Below are positions 35,203 to 49,000 of a DNA stretch of 64,000 nt, piece by piece. Under the pieces are notes generated by a model. The model did no database searches. It was given only the letters and a program-made list of their open reading frames with translations, and had not been told where the DNA came from. Where the stretch lies: NCBI GenBank assembly GCA_025531455.1, contig JAMYHL010000017.1, positions 496,001 to 560,000 of the forward strand, written 5' to 3'. A program made the translations under genes and the position numbers. Numbering within the stretch: the first letter of the stretch is position 1; each line of letters starts with the position of its first letter. Source of the stretch: Apiotrichum sp. Y4204 (taxonomy: Eukaryota; Basidiomycota; Tremellomycetes; Trichosporonales; Trichosporonaceae).

Positions 35203-35802
35203 TGCTGGGGGTGTTGACCTGGGGGTATGGGCGCCAGGCGTGGGTAGATGTGGATATGGGTATGCAAGAAGGGGTGGGGAGTGAGAGTGAGATGTCTTTT
35301 GAGATGGGGAGAGAGAGTGGGGGAGAGATGGATGATAATGAGAAGACTACTAGATGTGATGGTGGTGGTGTGGAGACGGATGCCGATAGCACACAGCGCA
35401 CAGTGCACAGCCAGCAGCAGCAATGGGGAGGAAAGGGCTGTATGGCTGTTGGCTGCGGGGGGCACAGAGCGAAAGGGGTTCGTCATCGACGCAGTCATTA
35501 TGGGGTCCCTAAATCAGACCTGGAACTCCAGGCTGTGCTCTGTATAGGTACACGGCACTAGGCGGAAATGCCACGTGGTGCGAAGACGGAACCAAATGAT
35601 CCATTGATCACCGTTTGCGGGGGCGCGGGGCAGGTCCTGCCTGCCTCTTCTGTGTCCTCGTCTTCTTCATTCTCGTCCCTTGGTCACGATCATTGCCAGT
35701 GTCCTCGCCGTCAACAATCCCCATTCTGTCCAGCCCTTGCTCGCTTCGACCCATCTCCACTTCATCCACCATCTGCGAAATATCGAGACACACTCCCTTG
35801 CA
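35203..35802. promoter_or_regulatory. divergent promoter region, myosin I / CAF1
   Basis: 600 bp between two divergent start codons. The myosin side is a purine-rich plus strand (GAGAGTGGGGGAGAG, 35278-35340), so it is pyrimidine-rich in the direction of myosin transcription. The CAF1 side is CT-rich. No gene seen. Confidence 0.45.
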
Positions 35803-37066
35803 ATGGCCTCTCTACAGAGGCAAAGCGATTATGGCATCCACGAGGTGAGACACAAGACACATGGAGGACTGGAACGCGAGCTTCCTGGCACGACACCCAA
35901 GCTCGTCACCTTCCTCTTCACGTGTCGTCTCCATTGATATCCACTGACACGCAGGTATGGGCCGACAATCTCGATGCCGAGTTTGCGGCCATTCGCGCCG
36001 CCATAGACAACTACCCATTTGTCTCGATGGTGCGTCTTCTCCCCCGGCTTTGAGGGCTGCATGTCACGGAGCTCGCGTGACGACCCCGACGCGTGCGAGG
36101 TCTCTTGCCTTGCCTCCGTGCCCGCCATAGTGTGCCTCTGACTCGTACTCACCCCTCTCACAGGACACTGAGTTTCCCGGAATTGTCGCGCGTCCGATCG
36201 GGCAGTTCAAGACCGGATCAGACTACCACTACCAGACGATGCGGTGCAATGTCGACATGCTCAAGATGATCCAGCTCGGCATCACGCTATCTGACGAAGA
36301 GGGCAACTCGCCAGACGGGATGACATGGCAGTTCAACTTCAAGTTCAATCTTGGGTGGGTGTCCGCGTCAGAAGCTGCGTGCATTACGTCCCACCTCGGT
36401 TGGAAGGGTCCCCGGCGGTCCAATTGACACTCAGCGACGACATGTACGCGCCCGAGTCGATCGAGCTGCTGAAGAACTCGGGTATCGACTTTAAGCGTAA
36501 CGAGGAGGACGGCATTGATGTCGAGTACTTTGGCGAGCTGCTCGTCACGTCCGGGCTGGTCTTGTTTCCCAACATAAAGTGGGTCTCGTTCCACTCGGGG
36601 TACGACTTTGGATACCTCCTCCGCGTCCTCACTGCCGAGCCGCTGCCGGCAACCGAGCCGGACTTTTTCCGCATCCTCCTCATTTGGTTCCCGTGTATCT
36701 ACGACATCAAGCATATAATCCGCTCAGTCAAGACACTGCGCGGCGGCCTGCAGGAAATAGCCGAGTCCATAGGGGTGAGTCGAGTTTCGACAGATGCCGC
36801 TCTCTTAGGACCCATCTGCCCATCGCGCCCTTCACCCAATGACTCACATCCAGGTCCAGCGCATCGGCCCGCAACACCAGGCCGGCTCAGACTCGCTGCT
36901 GACAGCCAACGTCTTCTTCCGCATCCGTTCAACATATTTCAACGGCGTCCTCGACGACCAGTACTACAAGAACATCTTGTACGGCTTTATGCGCACGACA
37001 GGCGACACAAAGGCGCCGTCCCCCACACCTGCAGCACAGCTCCTCTCGGGCGAGCGCCCGTATTAG
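35803..37066 (+). CDS. POP2: CCR4-NOT deadenylase subunit CAF1/POP2
   Basis: A poly(A)-specific 3' exoribonuclease of the RNase D/DEDD superfamily and catalytic subunit of CCR4-NOT. Five exons. Catalytic residues are intact: Asp and Glu in MDTEFPG, Asp in FHSGYDFGYLLR, and His...Asp in HQAGSDSLLTANVFF (DEDDh arrangement). Other conserved segments are EVWADNLDAEFAAIRA, TWQFNFKFNL and GVQRIGPQHQAGSDS. The N-terminus is short (MASLQRQSDYGIHEVW), without the Gln-rich extension of S. cerevisiae Pop2. About 290 residues, ending LLSGERPY. Introns interrupt at HE/VW, SM/DT (within the first catalytic motif), the NLG/DDM junction and IG/VQR. Confidence 0.94.
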
Positions 37067-37905
37067 TCGTACGAGTACGAGTGCTGGCCCGTGTAGTATT
37101 GGGATTTTTTTCGACTACTACCACAACGTACACTCCGTACGTACCTTTACCCCGCCCTCGCCTCGCCCGAGTACCCACTCCCTAGACTGGCACGGCGCGG
37201 TGTTGTTACTGCTTGGATAGATGTACCATGAAACCCGATGTACAATCATTCTCCACATGATGGCCAACGTGCGCGTGCAAGGGCTGAGTCGTCCCCAGTG
37301 AGACCCTTTGAGCCTGCGGGAGGGGGATCTCGTCGCACGGCAGCTGGACGTGTTCCCTGGGGTCACACGATTGTGTCCATCCGAGCGCCATGGTCTGCGC
37401 GGCGGCGATATACCCCGCCATGAAGCGACACACGTACTATCCGCATCGGCAGTATGCGCGCCGCTGCTCGGGTAGCTTATGGGATGTCTTGCTGGTCATC
37501 TCGGCGGAGGCGACCACGCCTACTACACTATCGCGATCCAGCCACGATCTGCCGGTACATATCGCTGAATCCGTGCATCAGGCCCAAAGGCCGCTGTATG
37601 TACTGTGCAACTAGCAACTGCTATTCTACTTGTATCAAATGGGAGGCCATGTGGCATATGTGTGTGGATGTGGGTGGGATGTGGGGGCTATGGGACTATA
37701 AGTCTGTGGAGCTGTGCGAGCTAGAAGACAACTAGCCGTGGGGGTCGCGCCGTTCCATGCTGAGAAGAGAGAAAGAAACAATCGTGAGCGCACAACTGGA
37801 TAGAGGTCGCGGGATATCGTGGGGTGTTATGCACGGTGTACGGTGTACGGGTATCGTATATGGGTGGGGCCTACAACATGTGTAGCGGGTACTTTGAAAG
37901 TTCAT
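37067..37905. other. convergent intergenic region
   Basis: Lies between CAF1 and the histidine kinase 3' ends. It has short TGTACGGTGTACGGG-type duplications near 37836-37852. No gene supported. Confidence 0.5.
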
Positions 37906-40900
37906 CTAGAATCCTATTTCTGATTGTCAGCTCATTCCTTTGGCGTGACCGGCTACTCACTCGTAAATAGCAGGTCCAGACTGGCGAGAGAGACAGGCTT
38001 GACAAGGTATCCGTCTACACCAGAGTCGAAGGCCTGTCGCTTATCAGAGTCGGTCGCGAGACCTGTGAGTGCGAATATTTTGGCCGCCTGCCCAATCGTC
38101 TGCGTGCGAGCCTGTGCGACCTTTTCGTCGTCTGACGAGTTCGCCTGAGATAGGCGCTCGGCAGCCGCGCGCCGCCGACTCGACTCGATGCGACGGATGC
38201 TCCGCGTCGCCTCGTAGCCGTTCATGACGGGCATCGTAATGTCCATGAGAAGGACGCTGTTGTTAGCCAAGTCATGGGGGTGACAATGCCCATGCTCATG
38301 TACTCACTCCCAGTAGTTTGGCGGTGTCTTGTCAAACAGTTCCACGCCATCTGCGCCGTTCACAGCCTCGGCGTGCTCAAATCCGCGCTTCTTGAGGAAG
38401 GCAGTGAGAACGCGACGGTTGATGACATTGTCCTCGACGACGAGGACGCGCGCCGGTCGGCGGAGGTTGGATATTTCGGGACGCGCAGCAGCCTTCAGCA
38501 TTGCACCGCCGTCCGCGAGGGAGATTGTCGACATGGCCGATACAGTCGAGTTTGGTGATGACACGTTTGACGGGGGTGGTTCGAGAGCAGCGATCTCGGG
38601 GACAGCATGGTATGTCAAACCGCGCGGCGCGAGTGGCGGTCGGGCCTGCGCTTGGGCAACAGCGCGCTCATCCGACCGCCGGCGGACAAGGGGCATGTGG
38701 ATTCGAGCCTTAGCCGGATCATGGGTCATTGTTGGGCTCATGTTCTCCTCCCCTGCGTCCGGCGTAGCCAACGGAGTCAAGCTGTAGACATCCGATTCGG
38801 TGTTACCGACGCTGTGCGCCGCAAGTCCACTGTTCGCGCGTATCGGGTTTTTGAGCCACCTGAGCGCTGACTTGATCTCCTTTATGACCTTGGCGGCGCC
38901 AACGGGCTTGCTCAGCAAACCTGTGTACGCTGTTCGTCCCATGGCAGCGAGGATTTCCGCATCCGACTTTTTGAACGTCGCAATGAGGATTAAGGCAGTG
39001 TTGCGGTACTGGTCCTCTGTTTCCTGTTTGATAAACTCGTTGACCATCAGCAGATCCGCATCGCCAGGGTCCTCCACCGTTGTCAGGCCCATGAACATTG
39101 CGTATGAGCCGACGACTTCGCGCACGAGTGCAAGCCCGCGATGACTTAGGTCGAAGCCCAGGAAAGCTACCTTGAAGCCCGCGCCGAGTCGATACTCTGG
39201 CACCTCAGCTGCGTCATCGGGGTCGCCGGCAAGTTCAACCTCGCAGGACACCTTGATTTCAGTACCGACGCCTTCTGCCGACCACACATCGACATTGCCC
39301 TGCACAACATCCGAGCGCACAATGCTGTTGACAATGGCAAGGCCGAGACCGGTTCCAGGCTGCAATGGGTTCTCTTGCGTGAAGGGTTCAAAGAGCTGGT
39401 CCTTGAGGAACGACTTGCCGATACCCTTGCCCGTGTCCACGACAGTAATCTCGATAGGAATGCGTGTTGCGTCGGGCGCGTGTGGGAGTGCCCTGAGGCT
39501 GACCTGAACGAACCCCTGCTTGGTAAATTTGAGCGAGTTGCCATACAGGTTCATGACGATGCGCCGAAGACTGCCAGTGTCGACCATGACCTTCCATCCG
39601 GTGGGACGTAGGCCAATGTCGACAACGGACTCGACAGTTGCAAACTGCTGGTTACGAAGATTGACGCGTTGTTCATAAGGCGACCGGCTAGCGGAGGGCG
39701 AGTAGAAGCTTCCAAGTTGGTCGTCGTTGAGCTGCATGTACCGGGAGCGCTGGCCGACGTAGCAGCTCTCAACAGTCTGCTCGACGAGATCCGCAAGATC
39801 CACTTCAGTGAGGTGTGCCGACCGGCGACCGCCATTGTCCTTCTCGCTGCGCAGCTTTGTAAAGTCCAGAACATGGTTGACAGTCTCGATGAGCTGCATT
39901 CCGCACGTCTTGACCGTGGAGAGGAAGGCTGTTTGGTTGGTGTCGAGCGGGGAGTCGTTGAGCAGCTCGGTGGCAGCCAGAATACCGTGCAAGGGCGTGC
40001 GAAGCTCATGGCTGACGGATGAGATGAGCACACTCTTGCTGCGGTCTGCGAGGATCATACGGCGGCGCAGCACAGCCGAAAGGATGATGACGCCAATAGC
40101 TCGCAAGAACTGGAGCTCGTATCCTTCGAGGAACTGTTTTCCCTTATCGTGTGTGTGGGCGCAAATGAGAGCAAACGGTTGTCCGTCGATGCCAATGACG
40201 GGAACGACCATGCCATACTTGAGACTGGATGGGAAGATGTATCGGATCCAGGAAGGAGCGATATTCTCAAAGATCCGGCCGTCGCGCTGGTCGCCGAGAA
40301 ACACGGACATGCGCTCGTGCTCAAGCGGGGTCAGGTCGCGTGTGCACACCTCGCTCGGGGTAGATGCCAGCACTGGGAAGGCGGTGACGGGCCCAAAGGT
40401 CTGCACGCGTTCAAGCACCGACTGCGACTCATGATACGGGTTTGCGTGATAAACCACCTTGTGAGTTCCATCCGGCAGGTCGACTTCCACACGTTCAAAC
40501 TGTGAGATATCAAGAATGGCGCATCCGTCCAGATCAAGTGTCTGGTGCACGAGCTTGGCAGCGCGCTGATACACCTGGGTCATACGGCTCGAAGCCTCAA
40601 AGTTTGTGGACGAAAGCTTGTCGTCGATTTCAAGGCATTCGCGAGTAAACTTTTCCATTGACGTCTGGATCTTGTCACGGGTGCGGAGTTGAAGCTGTCA
40701 TTAGTAAACGAGCTTAGGCTGAAGCTTACCTTATCGCGCCAAAGCTCGAGCTCGCGCATCACAATGGCCGCAAACTCTTTGAGAATATGGCGTGACCTGG
40801 GAGTGAACTCTGTCCGCGGCCTGTCGTCGACAAGACAAAGACTTCCGAGATTAAGTCCATCGGATGTTCGGAGCGGTGTTCCAGCATAGAAGCGTATGTT

Positions 40901-43045
40901 CGGCGGCCCAGTGACATGGGGATTCTTAGCAAAACGCCAGTCCAAATGGGTGTCCAGAACAACAAACGGCTCGTCGCTGTCGACAAGAAGGGTATGTCCA
41001 CATATGCCGGTAACTCGCGGTGAATATGTTCCTCCAAAGCCAATCTGGGATTTGTACCACTGCTGGTCCGAGTCGATGAGCGAGAGGAATGCCATGCGAG
41101 TGTTGAAGACCAGCTTTATCATGTGGACTATCCTGTCAAAGTTGAGGTCGCCGGCAGTGTGTAGAATGTTGAAGCTGTACAGCGCCTTCCGTCGATCGGC
41201 CTCACGGGGCGGCATGGGCGAGGGCAGAAAGCCGTACTTTTCAAAAAAGGGGCGGACCTCGTGCGGATGGTGAACAAGAGGATAGGCGTTAACGTGTGGG
41301 ACTGGGATTGGCACCGTGTTTTCAGTGACGGGGGCCGGCGAAGCGTTAAAGTAATCTTCATCGGCGACGGAGTCCTGGCGAGTCGGGAGGGGGGCGGAAG
41401 CCGGCGGGATGTTGGCCTTGAAAGCCTCAAGAGCGCCGCCCTTGGTCACAGGTGGTGGCGATGGTGGTGGTGGTGGATCAACCGCTGCTGCTACATTTCC
41501 GCATGTAAGGCCCGACATGGCCATCGTCATGGCCGCTGTCTTATCCAAGCTAGGCGTGTTTGCCGGACTGCCCTGGATGGTGGGCAGCGAATCTGGAAGC
41601 GACGAGGCTGGGAGCAGGTTGGACTTACTCCTGCCCCAGACAAAGCTTGAAGTTACCGGTGAGGACGATGGAACTGACGTTGGGCTTTTTGGAACATTGA
41701 CAGGGATGCCGATGATACTCGCCAATGGATCGAGGAGTTCGCGTTCTGGACTCGGTACACCAAGTGGTGCAAGCACATTCTCTGGAAGGTTGGATGAGGC
41801 GATGCGGACTGTCGCGGCTGCAACCTTGTACTCTGGCAAGTTGAGGTTTGGCGGCCTTGGGCGCGGACGAGGGCGAGCCTGGGCAGTGCCGTCTGAATCA
41901 TAAAAAGACTGTGATGCCTGGTCACCAGATGTGATAGAGTCGCTACGCGTCGCCTGCCCTTGGTAGGACCGCGTCCTCAAGCTTGGGGCGGACTTTGGGG
42001 CCGAGTCGAAGCCGAGCTTTACTCCAGAGCGGTTTGACTCGCGGCGAATGGAACTGTTAAAGTCTGGTGGGTTCGGGATGCGGAGTGGGTCAAAGCGACC
42101 ATTGCAGTACGCGATTGCAAAGTCATTCCACGACGCCCTTCGATGATCGAGGAGATCTGCGTTGAGCTCGTGCTGCGACTCTGTTCTTGCTGCAAACGAC
42201 GACGCTCGGTCTTGTCTTTCCGACCCATTTTCCCCATTGCCGTTCTGCGCTGACTGGCTGTCAATGTGCTCCTGGAAAGATGCGAATCGCGTGACGTCGT
42301 CGTTTCTCCGAGACGCCGCCGCAGCTGCTGATGGGCTCATTGCGGGAGAAGGGGCACCGGATGACTGCTGTTGTTGGAGCGATCCCCCGCGGGGGCTGAC
42401 AGACGAATCCTGGTCGGCGGGGCTGGAATGAAGGATTGGCGATGGGGATGCAACGTTGTTGCTGCCGTGATGCAGGTCACGGTGGGGCTGCAATGGCATT
42501 GGAGGTGGTCGTGTCGGAGGTGGTTGCACGGAGGATAGGTCAACTGCAGCTGAGACTGGTTCTGGCTCTATAGCCGGCGATGGGATTGTTGAAGGAGATG
42601 CAGGTGGTGGTGGCGATCGAGCTAAGGGCAGCAAGGGAGTAGGAGAGACATCCGTATTGGTGGTGGCAGGGAGGGGCGGCGGCGGCGAGTCGTCAGATCG
42701 GCCCAGAAGGGTGCTCGGGGGCGTTCCAGGACCGTCTGGCACACTGGCAAGATCATTGGGCAGGACGCCCAATGCTGGTGGAAGGGTGACATGAGTGGCG
42801 CTGGGGTCCGTGTGCAGACGACGCAAAAAAGCTGCCCCACATGGCGGAGAGGGCATGGGGGAGGTATTAAAGGTCGAATGTGTTACCGATGTTGATGAGG
42901 AGGCGTAGCCTGCTGGCGGAGTGATCGGTCTCGGCGCAGAGGAAGCTGAAGACGCGTCTCCAGGTGAGAGAGTCGGGGTAGCGCCTGGCATAGCAAGCGC
43001 GGAAGGCGCAGCTAGGCTTGCTGGGCCTGACTCGCCGGTTCCCAT
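37906..43045 (-). CDS. hybrid histidine kinase with GAF, pseudo-receiver and C-terminal receiver
   Basis: A multistep phosphorelay sensor, about 1,670 residues. The first ~600 residues are Pro/Ser-rich and disordered. A first GAF domain follows (FNILHTAGDLNFDRIVHMIK, IDSDQQWYKSQIGF, GICGHTLLVDSDEPFV), then a second GAF-like segment (MTQVYQRAAKLVHQTLDLDG). Kinase core: H-box SSVSHELRTPLHGILAATE (His about 40005), N-box IVMNLYGNSLKFT, G1 VVDTGKGIG and G2 GTGLGLAIV, all intact. A receiver-like region at about 38850-39185 keeps the terminal Lys (LLSKPVG) but has Asn where the phospho-Asp is expected (LLMVNE). The terminal receiver has VLVVEDN, the phospho-Asp in VLLMDITMPVMNG, and YLVKPVS. There are three introns; the last (GTGAGTAGCC...CAATCAG) moves the stop from 37953 to 37906. 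No transmembrane segment, so probably cytosolic. Confidence 0.9.
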
Positions 43046-46000
43046 CGTGGACGATCTAATGACCCCCCTCGGGTCACAAGGGCATGTGCAGGTGTAGCGA
43101 TTTCAAGATGGTGGGCGGAAAAGACGCCCAGCTCACACTCTGCCGGACACGTAACAATGGCCGAGGCAGAGGTCGCGACAGATGGGCGAACAAGGCCGAG
43201 TGGGTGTTGTGGCCAGTGAAGCGGTTGTGAAAGAGAATGTATGCCGGATGTGAGAGTCGGAACGAGTCTCAGACGTGATAGCCGGGTTGTAGGTGTCACA
43301 AGCAGGATCCTCTCGCGCGGTGACGGTGCAGACGCGTCTGACAAACGGTGGTCAAGCGAGGTTGACTGCGAAGGTGTGAAAAGTTAGGAGAGATGGGTTG
43401 AATGCTATTTCTGTACTGTGTCTGTTGTGCGTCGTATGCTGTTGAATGAACAAGTGTGTTGGCGACGCGATGTGCTGCGCGTATCACCAATATGGGGGGG
43501 GGAGAACCGACTGCGCCGAGCTCTGGGTTGAGATGAAGCGAGACTGAACAAAAGTTGTTGAAGACAGGAGCGGATCTGATGTGGATGGGTGGATACGAGA
43601 GATGTTTGGCGGCGATGGCCACTGGAGGTCACGCGGGGGGAAGGTGGAGTCGAGGTCTGAGTGTGGGCCGGGGGGACGCGATCTGATCCTTGTCGACGCA
43701 AGACGTCAATGGCGGCGATGGCGACGATGAGGATGGGAATGAGGGTGGAATGAGAATGAGAATGAGAATGAAGAGGAGCGCAGCAAGAGATGAGGATGAG
43801 GATGAGGATCAGAGGACGCACTGACCATCGGAATACCGGATGGGGGGCAGGCAGAGAGAGTAATGACCCGGAGAGCTGACAGAGGAGGAGGAGGAGGACA
43901 AGTTGCAGGGAAAAAAAAAAAAAAGGTATTCAGGACAACGCCTCCCCTAGTAGGACCATCCAGGATTCCGACAACCGAGGTGGCAGAAGGAAAAAGAAGA
44001 GAAAAGGGGGAATTTTGCAAGGCAGAGGAGCAGAGGAAATTCCACTAAGAACATACTATTACACACACCAACAACACCACAAAGACCACCCACAGGGTAA
44101 AAACGGGGATCGAGGTCTCTACGACTTTTGCCTCGTGCTTACTTGACTGTACTCTCTGCACTCCTCCACGATCAGATGCACAGCAGAGCACATGTACACC
44201 CTCTCTGTACTGTCATGCTGTATGCATATGCACCCACTGGCCACTAACATGCCGTCTGCGGAGAAAGGGAGCTTGTAGTAGCACCAGCGAGAGGGAGAGA
44301 GAGTCTGGATTCTTGGCCTTGTTCTGCGCCTCGCTGTTCCGTCCACGTCCTCCGCCGGTTTGGTGGCGCAACTCATAACCCGCAGCCGCAACCGTGCAGC
44401 CGCGTCGCGCGATAAGCGCCGATGCATCTTTGGCTGGACAGCTCTATCATCGCATCGATTCTTAATTGCCCAATTCCTATGGCTGGTATATTGAACAGGA
44501 TGGGCTGTGCTTCGAGCCTCGAGAGCTAGATTGGTGGTGCCAGCGACAATCCAGGATCCAGCACCAGACCCACTTTTGCTCGGCTGCAAATCGTCAACGG
44601 CATCGGGATACGGGGGGGATGGGAGCCGCGAGCGAGAGGGCGTACATACGGCGCAGCAGGCGGCCAACCCACACCGAGCGGACGTTTGGATTGGAGACAC
44701 CGAGGCACGAGTCAGTGGTGAAGGCCAAGCTGCCGGGATCCTTCAGCTTCAAAGGAGCGGCACAGAGGTACAGAGGGGCCATTCGATCAGGCTCAGTGAG
44801 AATAACGCTGACCGTTCCTCTCCGACCAGCGATTTCTGCATCTCATTCCTCATTCCTCGAGGCCTTCGGCACTCGGCACTTCCCCTTCCTCTTTCCTCTC
44901 CTGGGAATGAGGTCTGCAGCGGAGACGGCCGACAAAGATGGAATGTGACGTGACGTGTGTGGTCCAGCGGTTGGCCACGGCTCGGTGTCGTAATCTACGG
45001 CACGGTAGAGGCCCAGCAATCGGTCTACGAGGCCATGTTGTGATCGTTGGCATGACCAACGCACCGTACGCACAACGCGAGTGGCAGTCGTCAGTTGCCC
45101 GTTGGAGAGTTGATCGCAGATGGAGCTACAGCCGCAGACCCACTCGACATTGCGGTCACTCGACATTGCGGTTCTCATTCGCGGCCATGGGCCATGGGCC
45201 ATTCGGTTTGGATGAGAAATTCAGCCTCATCCACAACACATTCCTCATTCCTCAACCCATCCGCAGGCCGCATACCCGCCCCTTCTCAACCACGCGCGAC
45301 GTCATTGCATCCCCCTCCGCATTCTCTACACAACAGCGCGTGAGACACGAGACACTTGCAATTCATCCTGGGATTAAGTTCCATGTTGCCCCGACCGCTG
45401 GGCGTGCGGTGATGGGAGTGGATGCCGGTCGCGGCACGGAAAGAGGCCAGTAGGTAGTAGTGCTGTCTACAAACATAAAGCTGTTTGCGCAGCTGTGTGC
45501 TGAGAGCTGTATTGATCGTTGGTGATCGGTGACTAGTACGCCGAACTCGCACCTCACCAGCAACAGTGACACAACTCACATGCTCATGCACGCACCTCAG
45601 ACCTCGGGCTTATCGGCTCCACCATCGCGCGGCCTGCTCAGGTCAACTTCCCTATAGCCCTATCCCCAGCCCTGCATGACATAGTGGGTGGACGGCTGCC
45701 CACTCGGTGCACGATGGAACTAGGGTGTCTCGGTGTCTCCACCCGTCGGCGATTCCGGAAAGGGATTTTGGATCAAGAGCCACAAAATCCCATGATCCCA
45801 CAATCACCTGGAACCTCACCTGGAACCTTATCGCCATCCTGACTCGCAAAGCTTGCAAGCTGGCACCGACAAGTCCGAACACGCTCGGCGCGTCGGGGCG
45901 CTGGACGTCGAATGTGCTTGGCAACCAGTGCTGAATGGGCGTGACCAGCCCATCTCCGCGCCTACTCCCCGCCACATCAACACCGCAGTGCTCGGCAACT

Positions 46001-49000
46001 CGCTCGCGATCCATCGTGCACCTGTTGTCATGTCTAAGGTGTCCGCCCACCCCACATGTACACATGTCGTCAGCTGGCCGCTGAAGACCCTTCATATGCT
46101 GCATCTTGCATACCGCGCACGTCATAGCGCCCTACATAGCCCGGCTCGCAGAGCATGTGCCCGGCGCATTTAGTGCATCCGACCTGTGGCCTGTAATAAA
46201 TTAGACGTTTAGAACCCACAGGCCACATGCCACAAGCCAGCGGCCAACGGCCGGCGCGCGACATTCCACACCAAACCCGCACGGCCATCCGTTCGGCATT
46301 CCCCATTTCCACTTGGTTCCTCTCCGCGCTCCGCTCGCGCCGCTCGGCGCGCCCACCGTGCTACGGCTGTTAGATTCTTTCCAGGCGCCACTGACGTCGC
46401 GTATACAGGCCTGGCCGAGGTGTAACGCATGCAGGTGCGGGAGATAGATAGCGACTAGCTCGTGCAATGAGCGACCGGGGATGGATGGAAATCACCGCGG
46501 CTGTGGGGAACGAAATTGCGGCGGCTCTACTGGGACTGCAGCACTTGACTGGCTGCAATCTCCCTTGACAGTCATTGTTATTCTGTAAACTTTGCGTTCT
46601 GATCGCCGCAGCGCCGCAGTCGCTCCCAAACAATCCCAGCCCTGCCTGTCTAAACCTCCCCTGGCGCAGCCCTGCAGGCGCACAGTCTGCCCCTGTCCCA
46701 ACGAGACAGATTCGGAGTACAGCTCGGTGTTGTCGCCCTGGAGATCGGGCGTGATGCAGCCTTATCACACAAGTGTGTAAGTTGGCCAACAGCTGACAGG
46801 CCAACAGGGAGCCGTGGATGGCGAGCAGCGGTGACATGCGGGCGAGCAGCGGGTGACGAGTGACGAGTAGAGTATGCTTTGGTTTGCCAACTTGGTATCC
46901 CATATTTCGGCCTCGGAGCAAACTCAATGAGCCACGCTTGTACTTCTTGCAGTACGGTCAGTACGAGCCCCACACTGCAGCAGATTCGGATACAAAGTCG
47001 GATCGGGACGAGGACGCGAGGACCATTCCGATCGGGCAATCCGCGACCCCGCGATTCGTGGCGAGACGTGGCGGTTGTACAGTAAGTGTCGCTGGCTGCT
47101 TGCCATCAAGACTGGCATCAATGGCTTCTTGGCCGGACGCATATGGTTGTACACTCCCCTCGGCGCTCGGCGCTCATCGCCTAGGACGCAAGTATGTACA
47201 GTATACACCCGCCAAGACAATGACACCTTGCTCTCGCTCGCCTCGGATCTCGTCGTCGGTCTTCGGACGTGCCCTGCGCCGCGCGCAATGCGCCACCTCC
47301 ACCACACACGCCACCTCCATCACGCCACACGCCACCGCCACACGCTCCGGCGCCACCCCGGTCCCAATCAATCAGTTTAATCAATTAACACTCTTCGTCA
47401 AGCTCGCTGTGCTGCGGAAACTCCTCTCGCAGCTGGCGGGCGCCGGTGATTCCTAGCTTCCGATACCCATTCATACCCATTCTATCTCCCACCGCGCCCC
47501 CGTCCCTCGGAATCACCTTCCCCATAGGGCCCCGCCACCGCTGCCACCGCCACGAACATGAGGTGCACATCTGCCCAGATCCTAGACAGCCTGGATATCC
47601 CAGATCTCCGCAGCATCCACGTAGCCCGAGGGGATGTGGTTGCTACCATCTCACGGAATTATACGCGTTGCCTGCAATCAGGATCCGACCTGCCGCCACC
47701 CGTTTTGCGCCGGCTGACGTACGAACCCCCAGGAGGCCAGGATACCAGATCTCAGTGGCAGTGCCCCATGCCACTGCCGGCCGAGTTTTCCGCTTGCAGT
47801 GAGAAACGGCAGTACAGTACACAGTATACAGTGCGCAGTGCGCAGCGCGCAGCGCGCGGGACAGCTTGTTGCACCAATACCTGTCCCGATCCAGATGCTA
47901 CAGACTGTCAGCTGCGCAGTTTAACATTGGCCATACCCGGTACGAGGCGACCAGAGCCTAAGCCCCGAACAAAGTTACCAAGATGGGTTACAGTTACAGA
48001 TACAGATACATTCCACATTCCGCGATCCGATAAGTGGGACCAGCATGGTGCGACGCGACACATGTACCACACAGCGGCTGTGGCTGGCAGGCCTGGCGTG
48101 ACAGTGCGTATCAGATCCTCGGTCTCACCAGCGCAGCGAGCAGCAGGCATTATATTCCGGACGGCGTCAGGCTTGAGGCACACGGTATATGGTGTACGGT
48201 AGTGATACGCCCGAGGAACCCCCGCCCGTGCGGAAGCTGTAGAAGTCGGTACTTCGGTCGGTGGGGACCGAGCACTCGGACTCACCCCCTGATATAGAAC
48301 GCGGGCCCATATATCCATACGGATACCGATGGGTTTTCTCCGGTCGGGAACTCATGGTACCGTATCCTGCACCATACCATATACCATGTTTCGTTGCGCT
48401 CGGTCAAGTGGGTCCTACCTATCAGGATTGTCCGCGCCGACCGAATGTGTGGAGATGTGTGGAGCCTGGAGCCGCTGCGACTGCACAACTGACAACCGGA
48501 TGGTGGGTTAGCTGCGCGTGGTGCTGCGTAAGTGATGCTGCGCGTGGTGGGACGCTCGCACTCGGAGGTCGGAGGACGGAGGTCGGAGGTAATTGGGGGT
48601 CCGAGGTCCGAGGTCCGCGGCCGAGCGCCGAGACGCGACACTGGTCCTTACGGCAGAGGCAATCTTCAATGATCAATTACCTGATCGCCACAATGCCATT
48701 ACAGTGGCTTCTGGCGTTGTGGCAGCAGCAGCAACAGCAGCAGAGTATGTGGTCGTCACGAGCCACGACTGGTGTCCGCAGTGGGGTTTACACACGAGTG
48801 TACAGTACGTCACCGCTGCAGGCGCAGACGGGTAGCAGCTGACGGGCGCGTACGTGCCGAGCGCCGGATAACGCGGGGGGGGGGGGGGGGGCATGACCGA
48901 ATGAGGAGCTAGAAAGCTAGAAAGCCCGAGGGGGAAGAGGGGGGCAATCGTCCGCGGCGAGGAGTCTTTCGGCCAGCCGCCACTTTGCCCCTGGGCCCCA

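Noticed and set aside
43738..43807. AATGAG/GATGAG repeats considered as a CRISPR- or transposon-like array
   Set aside because: Units are 6 bp and contiguous without spacers: a simple microsatellite in the histidine-kinase leader region.
47174..47384. Possible relic of a transposon
   Set aside because: No terminal repeats, transposase or reverse-transcriptase motifs could be found in any frame.
46370..48202. Several 130-210-codon frames in the gene-poor block
   Set aside because: Overlapping in many phases, Arg/Cys-rich, no introns or motifs; typical of open frames in GC-rich non-coding DNA.
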